Source of the DNA: Burkholderiaceae bacterium
GTDB taxonomy: Bacteria; Pseudomonadota; Gammaproteobacteria; Burkholderiales; Burkholderiaceae_C
NCBI GenBank assembly: GCA_024235915.1
Contig: JACKLO010000009.1
Span: 1-64,000, forward strand
Length of the DNA: 64,000 nucleotides
Direction: 5' to 3'
Position 1 is the stretch's first letter. Every line of letters starts with the position of its first letter. Positions 39,625-48,192 of the stretch are shown here, piece by piece. The notes below the pieces were generated by a model. That model saw nothing but the letters and a program-made list of their open reading frames with translations, was not told the origin of the DNA and searched no databases. Made by a program: the position numbers and the translations under genes.

Positions 39625-40521
39625 TCACGCCCGGGGATGGTGCTGTGCATGCAGCACCCGCAGGCGTTCTCTTGCCACGTGGGTGTAGATGGTGGTGGTG
39701 GAGATGTCGGCGTGGCCCAGCAGCATCTGCACCGCGCGCAGGTCCGCGCCGTGGTTGAGCAGGTGGGTGGCGAATGCGTGACGCAAGGTGTGCGGCGACA
39801 AAGGTGCCAGGATGCCCGCGGCCAGCGCATGCGCCTTGACCAGCTTCCAGGCCATCTGGCGTGTCATGCCCGCACCGCGCGCAGTGACGAACAGCGCGTC
39901 AGCGGCCCGCCCGCCGAGGATCACGCCACGCGCATCGGCCAGGTAGCGCTGCAGCCAGACGCCGGCCTCGGCGCCGAAGGGCACGAGGCGCTCCTTGGCG
40001 CCCTTGCCGGTGACACGCACCACCCCGTCGGCCAGGCCCAGTTGCACGCTGCTGAGCCCGACGAGTTCGCTCACGCGCAGGCCGCTGGCGTACATCAGCT
40101 CCAGCATGGCGCGGTCGCGCAGGCCACGTGGCGTGGCCACGTCGGGCGCGGCCAGCAAGGCCTCCACCTGGCCTTCGGACAAGGTCTTGGGCACCCGCAT
40201 CGGCTGGCGTGCGGGCAGCAGGCGCATCGTGGGGTCCACGTCGCACAGACGTTCGCGCAACGCCCAGCGGAAGAAGCGCCGGAAAACCGTCAACCGGCGG
40301 TTGGCGGTGCTGGCGCGGGTGGCGGTGTGACGCGCCACTGCATAGGCGCGCAGGTCGGATTCGGTGGCGGTGATCAGCCCCAGGCGGCCCTGCGCCACGA
40401 GCCAGCTGGACAGCGCCTGCAGGTCACGCAGGTAGGCGGCCTGGGTCAGCGCCGCGAGGCCGTCTTCCAGCCACAGCGCGTCGACGAAGCGCTGGATCAG
40501 CGCGTCGTCGACGGCGCTCAT
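39625..40521 (-). CDS. xerD: Tyrosine recombinase XerD
   Basis: XerD resolves chromosome dimers at dif together with XerC and FtsK. The 298-residue protein has an N-terminal SAM-like core-binding domain (WLEDGLAALTQAAYLRDLQA). The catalytic set is Arg in ASGLRVSELVGL, Lys in VTGKGAKERLVP, HxxR in SPHTLRHAFATHLL, a second His in QMLLGHADISTTTIYTHV and the Tyr in that same motif. Length and TLRHAFATHLLNHGADLR are XerD-like. It is followed upstream by the Bug gene on the same strand. Confidence 0.92.
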   Translation of the reverse strand: MSAVDDALIQRFVDALWLEDGLAALTQAAYLRDLQALSSWLVAQGRLGLITATESDLRAYAVARHTATRASTANRRLTVFRRFFRWALRERLCDVDPTMRLLPARQPMRVPKTLSEGQVEALLAAPDVATPRGLRDRAMLELMYASGLRVSELVGLSSVQLGLADGVVRVTGKGAKERLVPFGAEAGVWLQRYLADARGVILGGRAADALFVTARGAGMTRQMAWKLVKAHALAAGILAPLSPHTLRHAFATHLLNHGADLRAVQMLLGHADISTTTIYTHVARERLRVLHAQHHPRA

Positions 40522-40528
40522 CGCTCGT

Positions 40529-41503
40529 TCAGAGCTTCAGGCCCTGCTGGGTCACGACCTTCTTGTAGACCTCGAACTCGGCCTTGATCTGGGCCGCAAA
40601 CTCGGCCGGCGTGTTGGCCACGATCAGCGAGCCGGTGGCTTCGATGCGCTGGCGCACCTCGGGGTCGGCCAGGGCCTCCTTGGCGGCGGCGTTGAGCTTG
40701 TCGACCACGTCCTTGGGCGTGCCCTTGGGCGCCAGCAGGCCGTAGTAGGCCATGCGGTTCACCGGCGCCAGGCCCACTTCCTGGAAGGTCGGCACATTGG
40801 GCAGCGCGGCCAGACGCTGCGGCGCGGCCACCACGATGGGCACCAGCCGGCTGTCCTTCACGAAGGGCAGGGCCGACGGCAGGTTGTCGAAGATGATGGG
40901 CACCTGGCCCGCCACCACGTCATTGAGCGCCGGGCCGGCACCGCGGTACGGGATGTGGGTGATGAAGGTGCCCGTCAGGCTCTTGTAGAGCTCGGTCATC
41001 AGGTGGCCGATGCCGCCCGTGCCGGAACTGGCGTAGCTGTACTGGCCCGGGTTCTTCTTCAGCAGGTCCAGGAAGGCCTTGTGGTCACCGGCCGGGAACG
41101 ACGGGTGCACGGCGATCAGGTTCGGCGTGGCCGCGATGTTGATGATGGCGGTGAAATCGCGCACCGGGTCGTAGGGCGACTTCGGATCGATGGACGGCCG
41201 CGCCGCGGTGGTGGACACCGTGGCCATGCTCAGCGTGTAGCCGTCCGGCGCGGCACGCACGACTTCCATCGCGCCGATGGCGCCGCCGGCGCCCGACTTG
41301 TTCTCCACCACCACCGTCTGTCCCAGGGCCCTGCCCATGCGATCGGCCACGATGCGGGCAATGATGTCCGTGGTGCCGCCCGGCGCGAAGGGCACCACCA
41401 GGCGCACGGGCTTGGTCGGGAAGCCCTGGGCCTGCGACAGCGCCGGCACAGCGGCCAAGCCCAGGGCCGCGATCAGGGTGGAGAGCAGGTGACGTTTGTG
41501 CAT
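40529..41503 (-). CDS. Bug-family (TctC) periplasmic binding protein
   Basis: The 324-residue protein from MHKRHLLSTLIAALGLAAVP has a signal peptide ending LSQAQG. The Bug signatures are FPTKPVRLVVPFAPGGTTDI, VVENKSGAGGAIGAMEV and YASSGTGGIGHLMTELYK. These proteins bind carboxylic acids or amides with high affinity and are greatly expanded in Burkholderiales, often as orphans. No TctAB membrane genes are nearby. Its stop is 7 bases from the xerD start. Confidence 0.92.
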   Translation of the reverse strand: MHKRHLLSTLIAALGLAAVPALSQAQGFPTKPVRLVVPFAPGGTTDIIARIVADRMGRALGQTVVVENKSGAGGAIGAMEVVRAAPDGYTLSMATVSTTAARPSIDPKSPYDPVRDFTAIINIAATPNLIAVHPSFPAGDHKAFLDLLKKNPGQYSYASSGTGGIGHLMTELYKSLTGTFITHIPYRGAGPALNDVVAGQVPIIFDNLPSALPFVKDSRLVPIVVAAPQRLAALPNVPTFQEVGLAPVNRMAYYGLLAPKGTPKDVVDKLNAAAKEALADPEVRQRIEATGSLIVANTPAEFAAQIKAEFEVYKKVVTQQGLKL

Positions 41504-41580
41504 GGCAACTTCTCTGGACAAATGTGAATCGATGGCGGCGGATGGTACAGGCGGCGGGAACACCTTCCGGTCACCCTGAC

Positions 41581-41720
41581 GGCCTCGCAGCGCTCGGCCG
41601 CTTCGGCAGGCTGAAAGCAGTCCGCAGGGACTGTCTTCAGTCCAGACCCTCCCCCGGCCTCGCAGAGCTCGGCCGCTTCGGCAGGCTGAAAACAGTCCGC
41701 AGGGACTGTTTTCAGTCCAG
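41581..41720. repeat. Two tandem copies of a 65-bp hairpin repeat
   Basis: Copy 1 (41581-41645) and copy 2 (41656-41720) differ at 3 of 65 positions and are 10 bases apart. Each contains a long hairpin: 41611-41640 and 41686-41715. In copy 2 the stem is a perfect 13 bp (CTGAAAACAGTCC / GGACTGTTTTCAG) with a GCAG loop; copy 1 has one mismatch and one G-U. They fill the gap between the chalcone-isomerase-like gene and the Bug gene, where copy 2 could also terminate transcription. No CDS is credible here. Confidence 0.85.
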
Positions 41721-41722
41721 CC

Positions 41723-42334
41723 TCAGCCGACAGGTCCACCGAGCAGGCCGATCTTCATCTCCTTGTCGACCGGACGGCCGCCGATGAAGATGCGCAGCAG
41801 CGCGGTGTAGAAATCTTCTCCAGCAATCGGCGTGCCGACCTGGCGCCCGTTGTGCCGGAACACCAGGCCCTGCCCGGGCAGAAAGTCCAGGTCCACCACG
41901 TCGTTGATCTTGACCTCGCCCAGCGACGTCACCAGCGCGTCGAAGCGCTGCATGCGTTCGGCCAGCGCCGGCTGCTCGGCGGCCGGGGTGTTGCGCTGGA
42001 TGCCCTTGTAGAAGGCCTTGACGAACTCCACCGTCGGCACGTCGACGAACATGCGCAGTTGCAGGCGCTTGGGCCCCTGCATGGACAGCACGGCGTCCAC
42101 CGTGGTGACCTTGCGGGTCAGATACAGGCCGGCGCCGTAGCCCTTGAACCAGGCCACCGCGCGCAGGCCCACGCCGTTGAGCTGCAGGGTGCTGCCGCCC
42201 AGCGAAAGCTGTGGCACGTAGGTGTAGCCTTCGACAACCACTTGAGCGCGGACCGGATTCAGGGCCGCCAGCGCAGCGGCCACGCCGGCCAGCAGCAGCG
42301 CACGACGTGAAGGAGAGGAGCGCGGAATCGACAT
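41723..42334 (-). CDS. Chalcone-isomerase-like exported protein
   Basis: The 203-residue protein from MSIPRSSPSRRALLLAG has a signal peptide with a twin-arginine-like RRALLLAGVAAALAAL ending VRAQ. The mature part fits the chalcone isomerase-like family: LQLNGVGLRAVAWFKGYGAG, LYLTRKVTTVDAVL, MFVDVPTVEFVKAFYKG, GTPIAGEDFYTALLRIFIG. Bacterial members lack a known flavonoid role; fatty-acid-related or unknown functions are suggested. An open frame further upstream is not used. Confidence 0.82.
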   Translation of the reverse strand: MSIPRSSPSRRALLLAGVAAALAALNPVRAQVVVEGYTYVPQLSLGGSTLQLNGVGLRAVAWFKGYGAGLYLTRKVTTVDAVLSMQGPKRLQLRMFVDVPTVEFVKAFYKGIQRNTPAAEQPALAERMQRFDALVTSLGEVKINDVVDLDFLPGQGLVFRHNGRQVGTPIAGEDFYTALLRIFIGGRPVDKEMKIGLLGGPVG

Positions 42335-42412
42335 GCCGCCAGTGTGACGCATGCGCACGACAACGCGCTGGCACACTGGCGGGATGACCCGGCCCGACGA
42401 GCACGCCCCGCC

Positions 42413-43318
42413 TTGACCGACCACGCCCTGCTGCTGCTGCCGGATTTCGTGCTCATCGTGCTCGGCTTCCTGATCTGCCGCCACACGCCGCTGGACCGGC
42501 CGGTGTGGGACGCGGCCGAGCGGCTGGTCTACTACCTGCTGTTCCCGGCCTTGCTGTTCGGTGCCATCGTGCGCCACCCGCTGCAGCCCACCACGGCGCT
42601 GCCGCTGGCGGCCTCCGCCTGGATCATCACCGGCACCGGCATCGCCCTGGCCTATGCCATGCGCCGCTGCCCGGGGGTGGACCCATCGCTCCATGCCTCG
42701 GGCGCGCAGGTGGCCTTCCGCTTCAACTCCTACGTCGCACTCGCTGCCGTGGAGCGCGTGGCCGGCGCACCTGGGCTGGCGTCGCTGGCGCTGGTGATCG
42801 CCATCGTGGTGCCGGTGTGCAACATCGCTGCCGTGTGGCCGCTAGCGCGCCACGGTGGCCAGCATTACGGCCGCGAACTGGCCAAGAACCCGCTGATCCT
42901 GGCCACCGGGTCGGGCCTGGTGTTCAACCTGCTGGGCCTGCAGCTGCCGGACCTGGTGACGACCACGCTCACGCGCATCGGCGGCGCGGCGCTGCCGCTG
43001 GGCCTGATGGCCGTGGGCGCCGGCCTGCGCTTGGGCGCCCTGCGCGATGGACCACAGCTGGCCACGGGCCTGCTGCTCACGCGTCACCTGGTGCTGCCGC
43101 TGGTGGCGCTGGCCTGCGCCTTCGGCCTGGGCCTGCCACCGGTGCAGCAGACGGTGATCGTGCTCTTCAGCGCCCTGCCCACCGCGGCCTCCAGCTACGT
43201 GCTGGCGGTGCGCATGGGCGGCCACGGCCCCTACGTGGCCGGCCTGGTCACGCTGTCCACGCTGCTCGGCATGCTCAGCCTGCCCTTGGCGCTGGTGGCG
43301 CTGGGCGCGCTGCGCTGA
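42413..43318 (+). CDS. AEC-family transporter (auxin efflux carrier type)
   Basis: This 301-residue membrane protein has about 10 helices in two repeats, including FVLIVLGFLICRHTP, LVYYLLFPALLFGAIV, NPLILATGSGLVFNLLGLQL, GLMAVGAGLRLGAL and VIVLFSALPTAASSYVLAV, typical of the AEC/malonate carrier family. I chose the TTG at 42413 (LTDHALLLLPDFVL); a GTG at 42344 would add an unlikely charged extension. Its 3' end overlaps the convergent queG gene by 44 bases. Confidence 0.85.
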   Translation: MTDHALLLLPDFVLIVLGFLICRHTPLDRPVWDAAERLVYYLLFPALLFGAIVRHPLQPTTALPLAASAWIITGTGIALAYAMRRCPGVDPSLHASGAQVAFRFNSYVALAAVERVAGAPGLASLALVIAIVVPVCNIAAVWPLARHGGQHYGRELAKNPLILATGSGLVFNLLGLQLPDLVTTTLTRIGGAALPLGLMAVGAGLRLGALRDGPQLATGLLLTRHLVLPLVALACAFGLGLPPVQQTVIVLFSALPTAASSYVLAVRMGGHGPYVAGLVTLSTLLGMLSLPLALVALGALR

Positions 43319-44381
43319 CCGACTCGGCGGCCGGGTCGCGCTGCGCCAGCGCCCAATCGATGTGCTCGCGGGCCAGGCCAGCGTCGGTGGCCTGCGCCAG
43401 CGCCTGCGCAACGGCCCTCTCGCCCGTGGCGCGCCACGCGTTGCCCAGCGCCACGGCGAGGTTGCGCCGCCAGCGCTCGAAGCCGATGCGCCGGATGGCG
43501 CTGCCTTCAGTTCGGCGGAGGAACATGGGCTCGTCCCAGGCCCACAGCGCCAGCAGCGTCTCGTGGCCGAGGCGCGCGTCGAAATCCGCCAGCGGCGAAC
43601 GCTGCGCCCAGCGATTCCAGGGGCAGACCAGCTGGCAGTCGTCACAGCCATAGACCCGGTTCCCCATGGCCACGCGGAACTCGACCGGGATCGGCCCCGG
43701 ATGTTCGATGGTGAGGTACGAGATGCAGCGCCGCGCATCGAGCCGGTAGGGCGCGACGATGGCCTGCGTCGGGCAGGCGTCCAGGCAGGCGGTGCAACTG
43801 CCGCAGTGCGCGCTCACCGGTGTGCTCACCGGCAGCGGCAGGTCCACGAAGATCTCGCCCAGGAAGAACATCGAGCCCGCGTCGCGCCGCAGTGCCAGCG
43901 TGTGCTTGCCGCGCCAGCCCAGGCCCGCGCGCGCGGCCAGTTCGACCTCCAGCACCGGCGCCGAATCGGTGAACACCCGGTGGCCAAAGGGACCGATGGC
44001 GGCCGCCAGCTGGTCCACCAGCCGCTGCAGCCGTTGGCGCAGCACCTTGTGGTAATCGCGGCCGCGGGCGTAGACGGAGATCACCGCGTCACCCGGTGCC
44101 TGCTGGCGTGCCTGTTCCTGGTCGATCCAGTCGGGCGCCGCATCGCGCGGCAGGTAGTCCATGCGGGCCGTGATCACACGTACCGTGCCCGGCACCAGTT
44201 CGGCCGGTCGCAGGCGGCGCGTGCCGTGCGCGGCCATGTAGTGCATGTCGCCATGGAACCCCGCCGCCAGCCAGGCCTCGAAGCCGGGTTCGGCGGCTGC
44301 CAGGTCCACATCCGCCACCTCGATCTGGGAGAATCCCGCTTCATGCGCCCAAGCCTGAAGCTGCCGCCAGACCTGCGGCAA
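43275..44381 (-). CDS. queG: Epoxyqueuosine reductase
   Basis: QueG is the B12- and [4Fe-4S]-dependent last enzyme of queuosine synthesis in tRNA. The 368-residue form starts at the TTG 44381, which aligns with known QueG N-termini; an ATG at 44486 would add 35 Pro/Gly-rich residues encoded by hairpin DNA. The fold begins VWRQLQAWAHEAGFSQIEVA. Two ferredoxin clusters are in HCGSCTACLDACPTQAI and GCDDCQLVCPWNRW with an upstream RRCISYLTIE. HGDMHYMAAHG and LGWRGKHTLAL are further signatures. It converges on and overlaps the AEC gene. Confidence 0.93.
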   Translation of the reverse strand: MPQVWRQLQAWAHEAGFSQIEVADVDLAAAEPGFEAWLAAGFHGDMHYMAAHGTRRLRPAELVPGTVRVITARMDYLPRDAAPDWIDQEQARQQAPGDAVISVYARGRDYHKVLRQRLQRLVDQLAAAIGPFGHRVFTDSAPVLEVELAARAGLGWRGKHTLALRRDAGSMFFLGEIFVDLPLPVSTPVSAHCGSCTACLDACPTQAIVAPYRLDARRCISYLTIEHPGPIPVEFRVAMGNRVYGCDDCQLVCPWNRWAQRSPLADFDARLGHETLLALWAWDEPMFLRRTEGSAIRRIGFERWRRNLAVALGNAWRATGERAVAQALAQATDAGLAREHIDWALAQRDPAAESVSAARPAPPAPRAG

Positions 44382-44394
44382 GTCGAGGCGCCCT

Positions 44395-44465
44395 GGGCCG
44401 GGCTCGCCCGGCCCACCCCCCGCGGGGGGCGCCAGGGAACTTGGGGCGGCGCGGCGATTCCCTGG
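44395..44465. repeat. Cluster of three GC inverted repeats between queG and tsaE
   Basis: Within 71 bases: GGGCCGGG/CCCGGCCC (44395-44414, loop CTCG), CCCCCC/GGGGGG (44416-44429, loop GC) and CCAGGGAA/TTCCCTGG (44432-44439 with 44458-44465). Resemblance to the hairpins near meaB suggests that this genome carries recurrent intergenic GC hairpins. It argues that queG does not start upstream at 44486. Confidence 0.55.
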
Positions 44466-44480
44466 GAGGACACGACGCTC

Positions 44481-44963
44481 GTGCATGACAGCATTCTAGG
44501 AACCCGCACCCTGCATTGGCCCGACGAGGCCGCCTGCGCCGACGCAGCCGCGCGGCTCGCCGGCCAGCCCGCGTTGCGCGACGCCTTCATCGCCCTGCAT
44601 GGCCCGCTGGGGGCCGGCAAGACCACCTTCGTGCGCCACCTGCTGCGGGCCCTGGGCATCACCGGCCGCATCAAGAGCCCCAGCTACGCCGTGCTGGAGC
44701 CCCACCAGGCCGGTGATCTGGCCATCTCGCACTTCGACTTCTACCGTTTCGCAGACCCCGCGGAGTGGGCGGATGCGGGCTTTCGCGATCTTTTCGCCGC
44801 GCCAGGCCTGAAGCTGGTGGAGTGGCCGGAAAAGGCTGCAGGCATGCTGCCCGTGCCTGACCTCGACCTGCACCTGCTGCCTGAGGCCGACGAGACGCGC
44901 CAGGTGCGTGCCGAGGCGCACACCGCACGTGGCGGCCAGTTGCTGGAGGCATGGGCGGGATGA
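44481..44963 (+). CDS. tsaE: tRNA t6A threonylcarbamoylation ATPase TsaE
   Basis: TsaE is the P-loop ATPase that works with TsaB and TsaD to add t6A to tRNA position 37. The 160-residue protein starts at a GTG (44481, VHDSILGTRTLHW) with GGGAGGA upstream. The Walker A is LHGPLGAGKTTFVRHLLRAL; IKSPSYAVLEPH, ISHFDFYRF and GLKLVEWPEKA are family motifs. The frame is open upstream, across queG on the other strand. Its 3' end overlaps amiC slightly, as in many betaproteobacteria. Confidence 0.93.
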   Translation: MHDSILGTRTLHWPDEAACADAAARLAGQPALRDAFIALHGPLGAGKTTFVRHLLRALGITGRIKSPSYAVLEPHQAGDLAISHFDFYRFADPAEWADAGFRDLFAAPGLKLVEWPEKAAGMLPVPDLDLHLLPEADETRQVRAEAHTARGGQLLEAWAG

Positions 44964-46306
44964 CCCTGCAGCGCCGTGACACCCTGGTGCTGCTGCTGTC
45001 GGCGCCGCTGCTGGCCCAGGCCGCGGGCAGCGAAGCCACCGCCCCGCGCATCGTCGGCGTGCGCATGTGGCCGGCGGCCGACTACACGCGGGTCACGCTC
45101 GAGTCCGACCGCCCGCTGCAGGCCGAACACGTGCTGCTGAGCGATCCGCCGCGGCTCGTGGTCGACCTCAAGGGGCTGACATTGGACGCGGCGCTGCGCG
45201 AACTGGTCGGCACCGTGCGTCCAGACGATCCCTACGTGGCGCTCGTGCGCGTGGGCCAGTACCTGCCCGACACCGTGCGCCTGGTGTTCGACCTCAAGCA
45301 GGCCGTGCTGCCGCAGCGCTTCGCGCTGACGCCGGTGGCCGCCTACCAGCACCGCCTGGTGCTGGACCTCTACCCCACCGTGGCGCCTGATCCCCTGCTC
45401 GCCCTGGTACAGGACAAGGAAGCCGCCGAGGCTGCCGCCGCCCAGGCCATGCAGGACGCACTGGGCGAGTTGATCGCCCGCGTGGACCGTCCACTGGCAC
45501 CAGCACAGCCGGCAGCGCCGCCGCCAGCCCCCGCGCCACCAGTGGTGACGCCTCGACCGCGTGGCCCGCTCACGGCCGACGAGAAGCGCGCCGTCGACCG
45601 CCTGCTCATCGTTGCACTCGATCCGGGGCACGGCGGCGAGGATCCCGGCGCCATCGGCCCCTCCGGCCTGCAGGAAAAGGACGTGGTGCTTTCCATCGCG
45701 CTGGCGCTGCGCGAGCGCCTCAACGCGCTGCCCGGTGTGCGCGCCATGCTCACCCGCGATGGCGACTTCTTCGTGCCCTTGCAGGAGCGCGTGGCCAAGG
45801 CACGGCGGGTGCAGGCCGACCTGTTCGTGTCCATCCACGCCGATGCTTTCACACGCCCACAGGCTCGCGGCGCCAGCGTCTTCGCACTGTCCACCCGCGG
45901 CGCCAGCAGCACCACGGCACGCTGGATGGCGCAGAAGGAGAACGCGGCCGACCTCGTCGGCGGTGTCAACCTGAAAGTGGCCGACCGCCAGGTCATGCAG
46001 GCCATGCTGGACATGAGCACCACGGCGCAGATCCGCGACAGCCTGACGATCGGCCGTGAGCTGCTGCGCCGCATCGGCCAGGTGGGCGACCTGCACAAGC
46101 GCCAGGTGGAGCAGGCCGGCTTTGCGGTGCTGAAGGCGCCCGACATCCCCAGCGTGCTGGTCGAGACCGCGTTCATTTCCAACCCCGAGGAAGAGGCCAA
46201 GCTGCGCAGCGCGCGTTTCCGGCGCCAGCTGGTGGAGGCGCTGTCCGAAGGCATCCGGCGCTGGTTCGCCACCCACCCCTCGTTCGCCGATCGCCGCACC
46301 GCATGA
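44960..46306 (+). CDS. amiC: N-acetylmuramoyl-L-alanine amidase (AmiC type)
   Basis: This amidase cleaves the amide between MurNAc and the peptide stem and splits septal peptidoglycan at division. I chose the ATG at 44960 (MTLQRRDTLVLLL, 448 residues) because GGAGG lies 10 bases upstream; 44951 is an alternative. In order: signal peptide ending LLAQAA, AMIN domain (RVTLESDRPLQAEHVLL), Pro/Ala linker, Amidase_3 domain with zinc ligands in ALDPGHGGEDPGAIG, LQEKDVVLSIAL and FVSIHADAF, and the catalytic Glu in LVETAFISNPEEE. Confidence 0.94.
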   Translation: MTLQRRDTLVLLLSAPLLAQAAGSEATAPRIVGVRMWPAADYTRVTLESDRPLQAEHVLLSDPPRLVVDLKGLTLDAALRELVGTVRPDDPYVALVRVGQYLPDTVRLVFDLKQAVLPQRFALTPVAAYQHRLVLDLYPTVAPDPLLALVQDKEAAEAAAAQAMQDALGELIARVDRPLAPAQPAAPPPAPAPPVVTPRPRGPLTADEKRAVDRLLIVALDPGHGGEDPGAIGPSGLQEKDVVLSIALALRERLNALPGVRAMLTRDGDFFVPLQERVAKARRVQADLFVSIHADAFTRPQARGASVFALSTRGASSTTARWMAQKENAADLVGGVNLKVADRQVMQAMLDMSTTAQIRDSLTIGRELLRRIGQVGDLHKRQVEQAGFAVLKAPDIPSVLVETAFISNPEEEAKLRSARFRRQLVEALSEGIRRWFATHPSFADRRTA

Positions 46307-48150
46307 CCGACCCTGCCCAGCGGCGAGCCATCCGCGCCCTGCCCGACACGCTGATCAGTCAGATCGCTGCCGGCGAGGTCATCGAACGTCCGGCCTCGGT
46401 GGTGCGCGAACTGGTGGACAACGCGCTCGATGCCGGTGCGCGCGAGATCGTCGTGCGCCTGGTGGCCGGCGGCGTGCGCAGCATCGTCGTCGAGGACGAC
46501 GGCAGTGGCATCCCGGCGGCCGAACTGCCCTTGGCCCTGCAGCGCCACGCCACCAGCAAGGTCACCTCGCTGGCCGAGCTGGAGACGGTCGCCACCATGG
46601 GCTTCCGCGGCGAGGCCCTGGCCGCCATCGCCAGCGTGGCCGGTGTGGCCCTGACCAGCCGGCCGGGCGACGCGACGATGGCGCAGCGGCTGGACGCGCG
46701 CAGCGGCGAACTGCAGCCAGCCGCGCGCAGCCGGGGCACGACGGTGGAGGTGGAGGAACTCTTCTTCGCCACCCCGGCGCGGCGCAAGTTCCTGAAGACC
46801 GACGCCACCGAGTTTGGCCATGCGCTGGAGGCCGTGAAGCGCCATGCGCTGGCGCGCCCGGACGTGGGTTTCGCCGTCTGGCACGAAGGCCGTCTTTCCA
46901 CACAGTGGCGGCCGGCCACACCAGCACAGCGGGTGGCGGACGTGCTCGGCCGCGATTTCGTGGCCACCAGCGCGCCGCTGGACACGCAGCAGGGCCCGAT
47001 GTCGCTGCATGGCCGCATCGGCAGACCAGAAACGGCGCGCGCACGTGCCGACCAGCAGTACCTGTTCGTCAATGGCCGCTTCGTGCGTGACCGGCTGGTC
47101 GGCCATGCGGTGCGCGCCGCCTACGAAGACCAGCTGCACGGCAGCCGGCAGCCGAGTTGGGTGCTCTTCCTCAACCTGCCGCCTGACGCGGTGGACGTGA
47201 ACGTGCACCCGACCAAGATCGAGGTGCGCTTCCGCGATGGCCGCGCCGTGCACCAGGCCGTGCAACGCGCAGTGGAGCAGGCGCTGGCGCCGACCCGCGC
47301 GGCCGGCATCGAAGACGCAGCCATTGCTGCCGGACACATCCCGCCGAGCGTCGGCCAAGCCCTGGTGGCCCCGGCACCCGCCTGGCCCCTGACCCCAACC
47401 CCGGTGGAGCAGGCCGCGCCGCCGCTGCGTGGCTGGCAGCCCGGCCTGGCGCTGGCCGAACCGGTGCTGCATGCGGCCGAACGTCCCGCCGTCTGGCAGG
47501 CCCTGCTGCGCCCGCTCGACGACAGCGCGGCGCCAGCGGCAGCCGCGCCAGAAGACGCCCACGCCTGGCCGCTGGGCCGCGCACTGGCCCAGGTGGGCGG
47601 CGTCTACATCCTGGCCGAAAACGCCCAGGGCCTGGTCATCGTCGACATGCATGCGGCCCACGAACGCATCGTCTACGAACGCCTGAAGTCGGCGCGCGCC
47701 GCTGGCGGTCAATTGCCGGCGCAGCCGCTGCTGATCCCGGTACCCCTGCCAGTGAACGCGGTGGAACGTGCCACTGCCGAAGCGGAGTCCGAGACGCTGA
47801 TGGCGCTGGGGCTGGAACTCAGCCCGCTGTCGGCACAGGCGCTGGCCGTGCGCAGCCGGCCGGCGGCGCTGCCCGACGCCGACGTGGCCGAACTCGCGCG
47901 CTCAGTACTGGCCGACCTGGCGGAACATGGCGCCAGCCGCGTGGTGCAGCGTGCCGAGCACGACATTCTGGCCACCATGGCCTGCCACGGCGCCGTGCGC
48001 GCCAACCGCCGGCTCACCCTGGCCGAGATGAACGCGCTGCTGCGCGACATGGAAGCCACCGAGCGCGCCGACACCTGCAACCACGGCCGGCCCACCTGGC
48101 GCCAGCTGTCGATGCGCGAGCTCGACGGCCTGTTCCTGCGCGGCCGCTGA
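46303..48150 (+). CDS. mutL: DNA mismatch repair protein MutL
   Basis: MutL couples MutS mismatch recognition to strand removal. The 615-residue protein has the GHKL ATPase motifs IAAGEVIERPASVVRELVDN, VEDDGSGIP and MGFRGEALAAIASV, the transducer segment VNVHPTKIEVRFRD, a Pro/Ala linker and a C-terminal dimerisation domain with DMHAAHERIVYERLKS. It ends CNHGRPTWRQLSMRELDGLF. The ATG overlaps the amiC stop by 4 bases. Confidence 0.96.
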   Translation: MTDPAQRRAIRALPDTLISQIAAGEVIERPASVVRELVDNALDAGAREIVVRLVAGGVRSIVVEDDGSGIPAAELPLALQRHATSKVTSLAELETVATMGFRGEALAAIASVAGVALTSRPGDATMAQRLDARSGELQPAARSRGTTVEVEELFFATPARRKFLKTDATEFGHALEAVKRHALARPDVGFAVWHEGRLSTQWRPATPAQRVADVLGRDFVATSAPLDTQQGPMSLHGRIGRPETARARADQQYLFVNGRFVRDRLVGHAVRAAYEDQLHGSRQPSWVLFLNLPPDAVDVNVHPTKIEVRFRDGRAVHQAVQRAVEQALAPTRAAGIEDAAIAAGHIPPSVGQALVAPAPAWPLTPTPVEQAAPPLRGWQPGLALAEPVLHAAERPAVWQALLRPLDDSAAPAAAAPEDAHAWPLGRALAQVGGVYILAENAQGLVIVDMHAAHERIVYERLKSARAAGGQLPAQPLLIPVPLPVNAVERATAEAESETLMALGLELSPLSAQALAVRSRPAALPDADVAELARSVLADLAEHGASRVVQRAEHDILATMACHGAVRANRRLTLAEMNALLRDMEATERADTCNHGRPTWRQLSMRELDGLFLRGR

Positions 48151-48192
48151 GGCCCGGCGCGGGTCGTTCACGGTTTCGCTGAAAATCCGTCG

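Noticed and set aside
41581..41720. Possible CRISPR array from the two 65-bp repeats
   Set aside because: Only two copies, units too long, spacer of 10 bases and no cas genes; the hairpin pattern fits an intergenic repeat.
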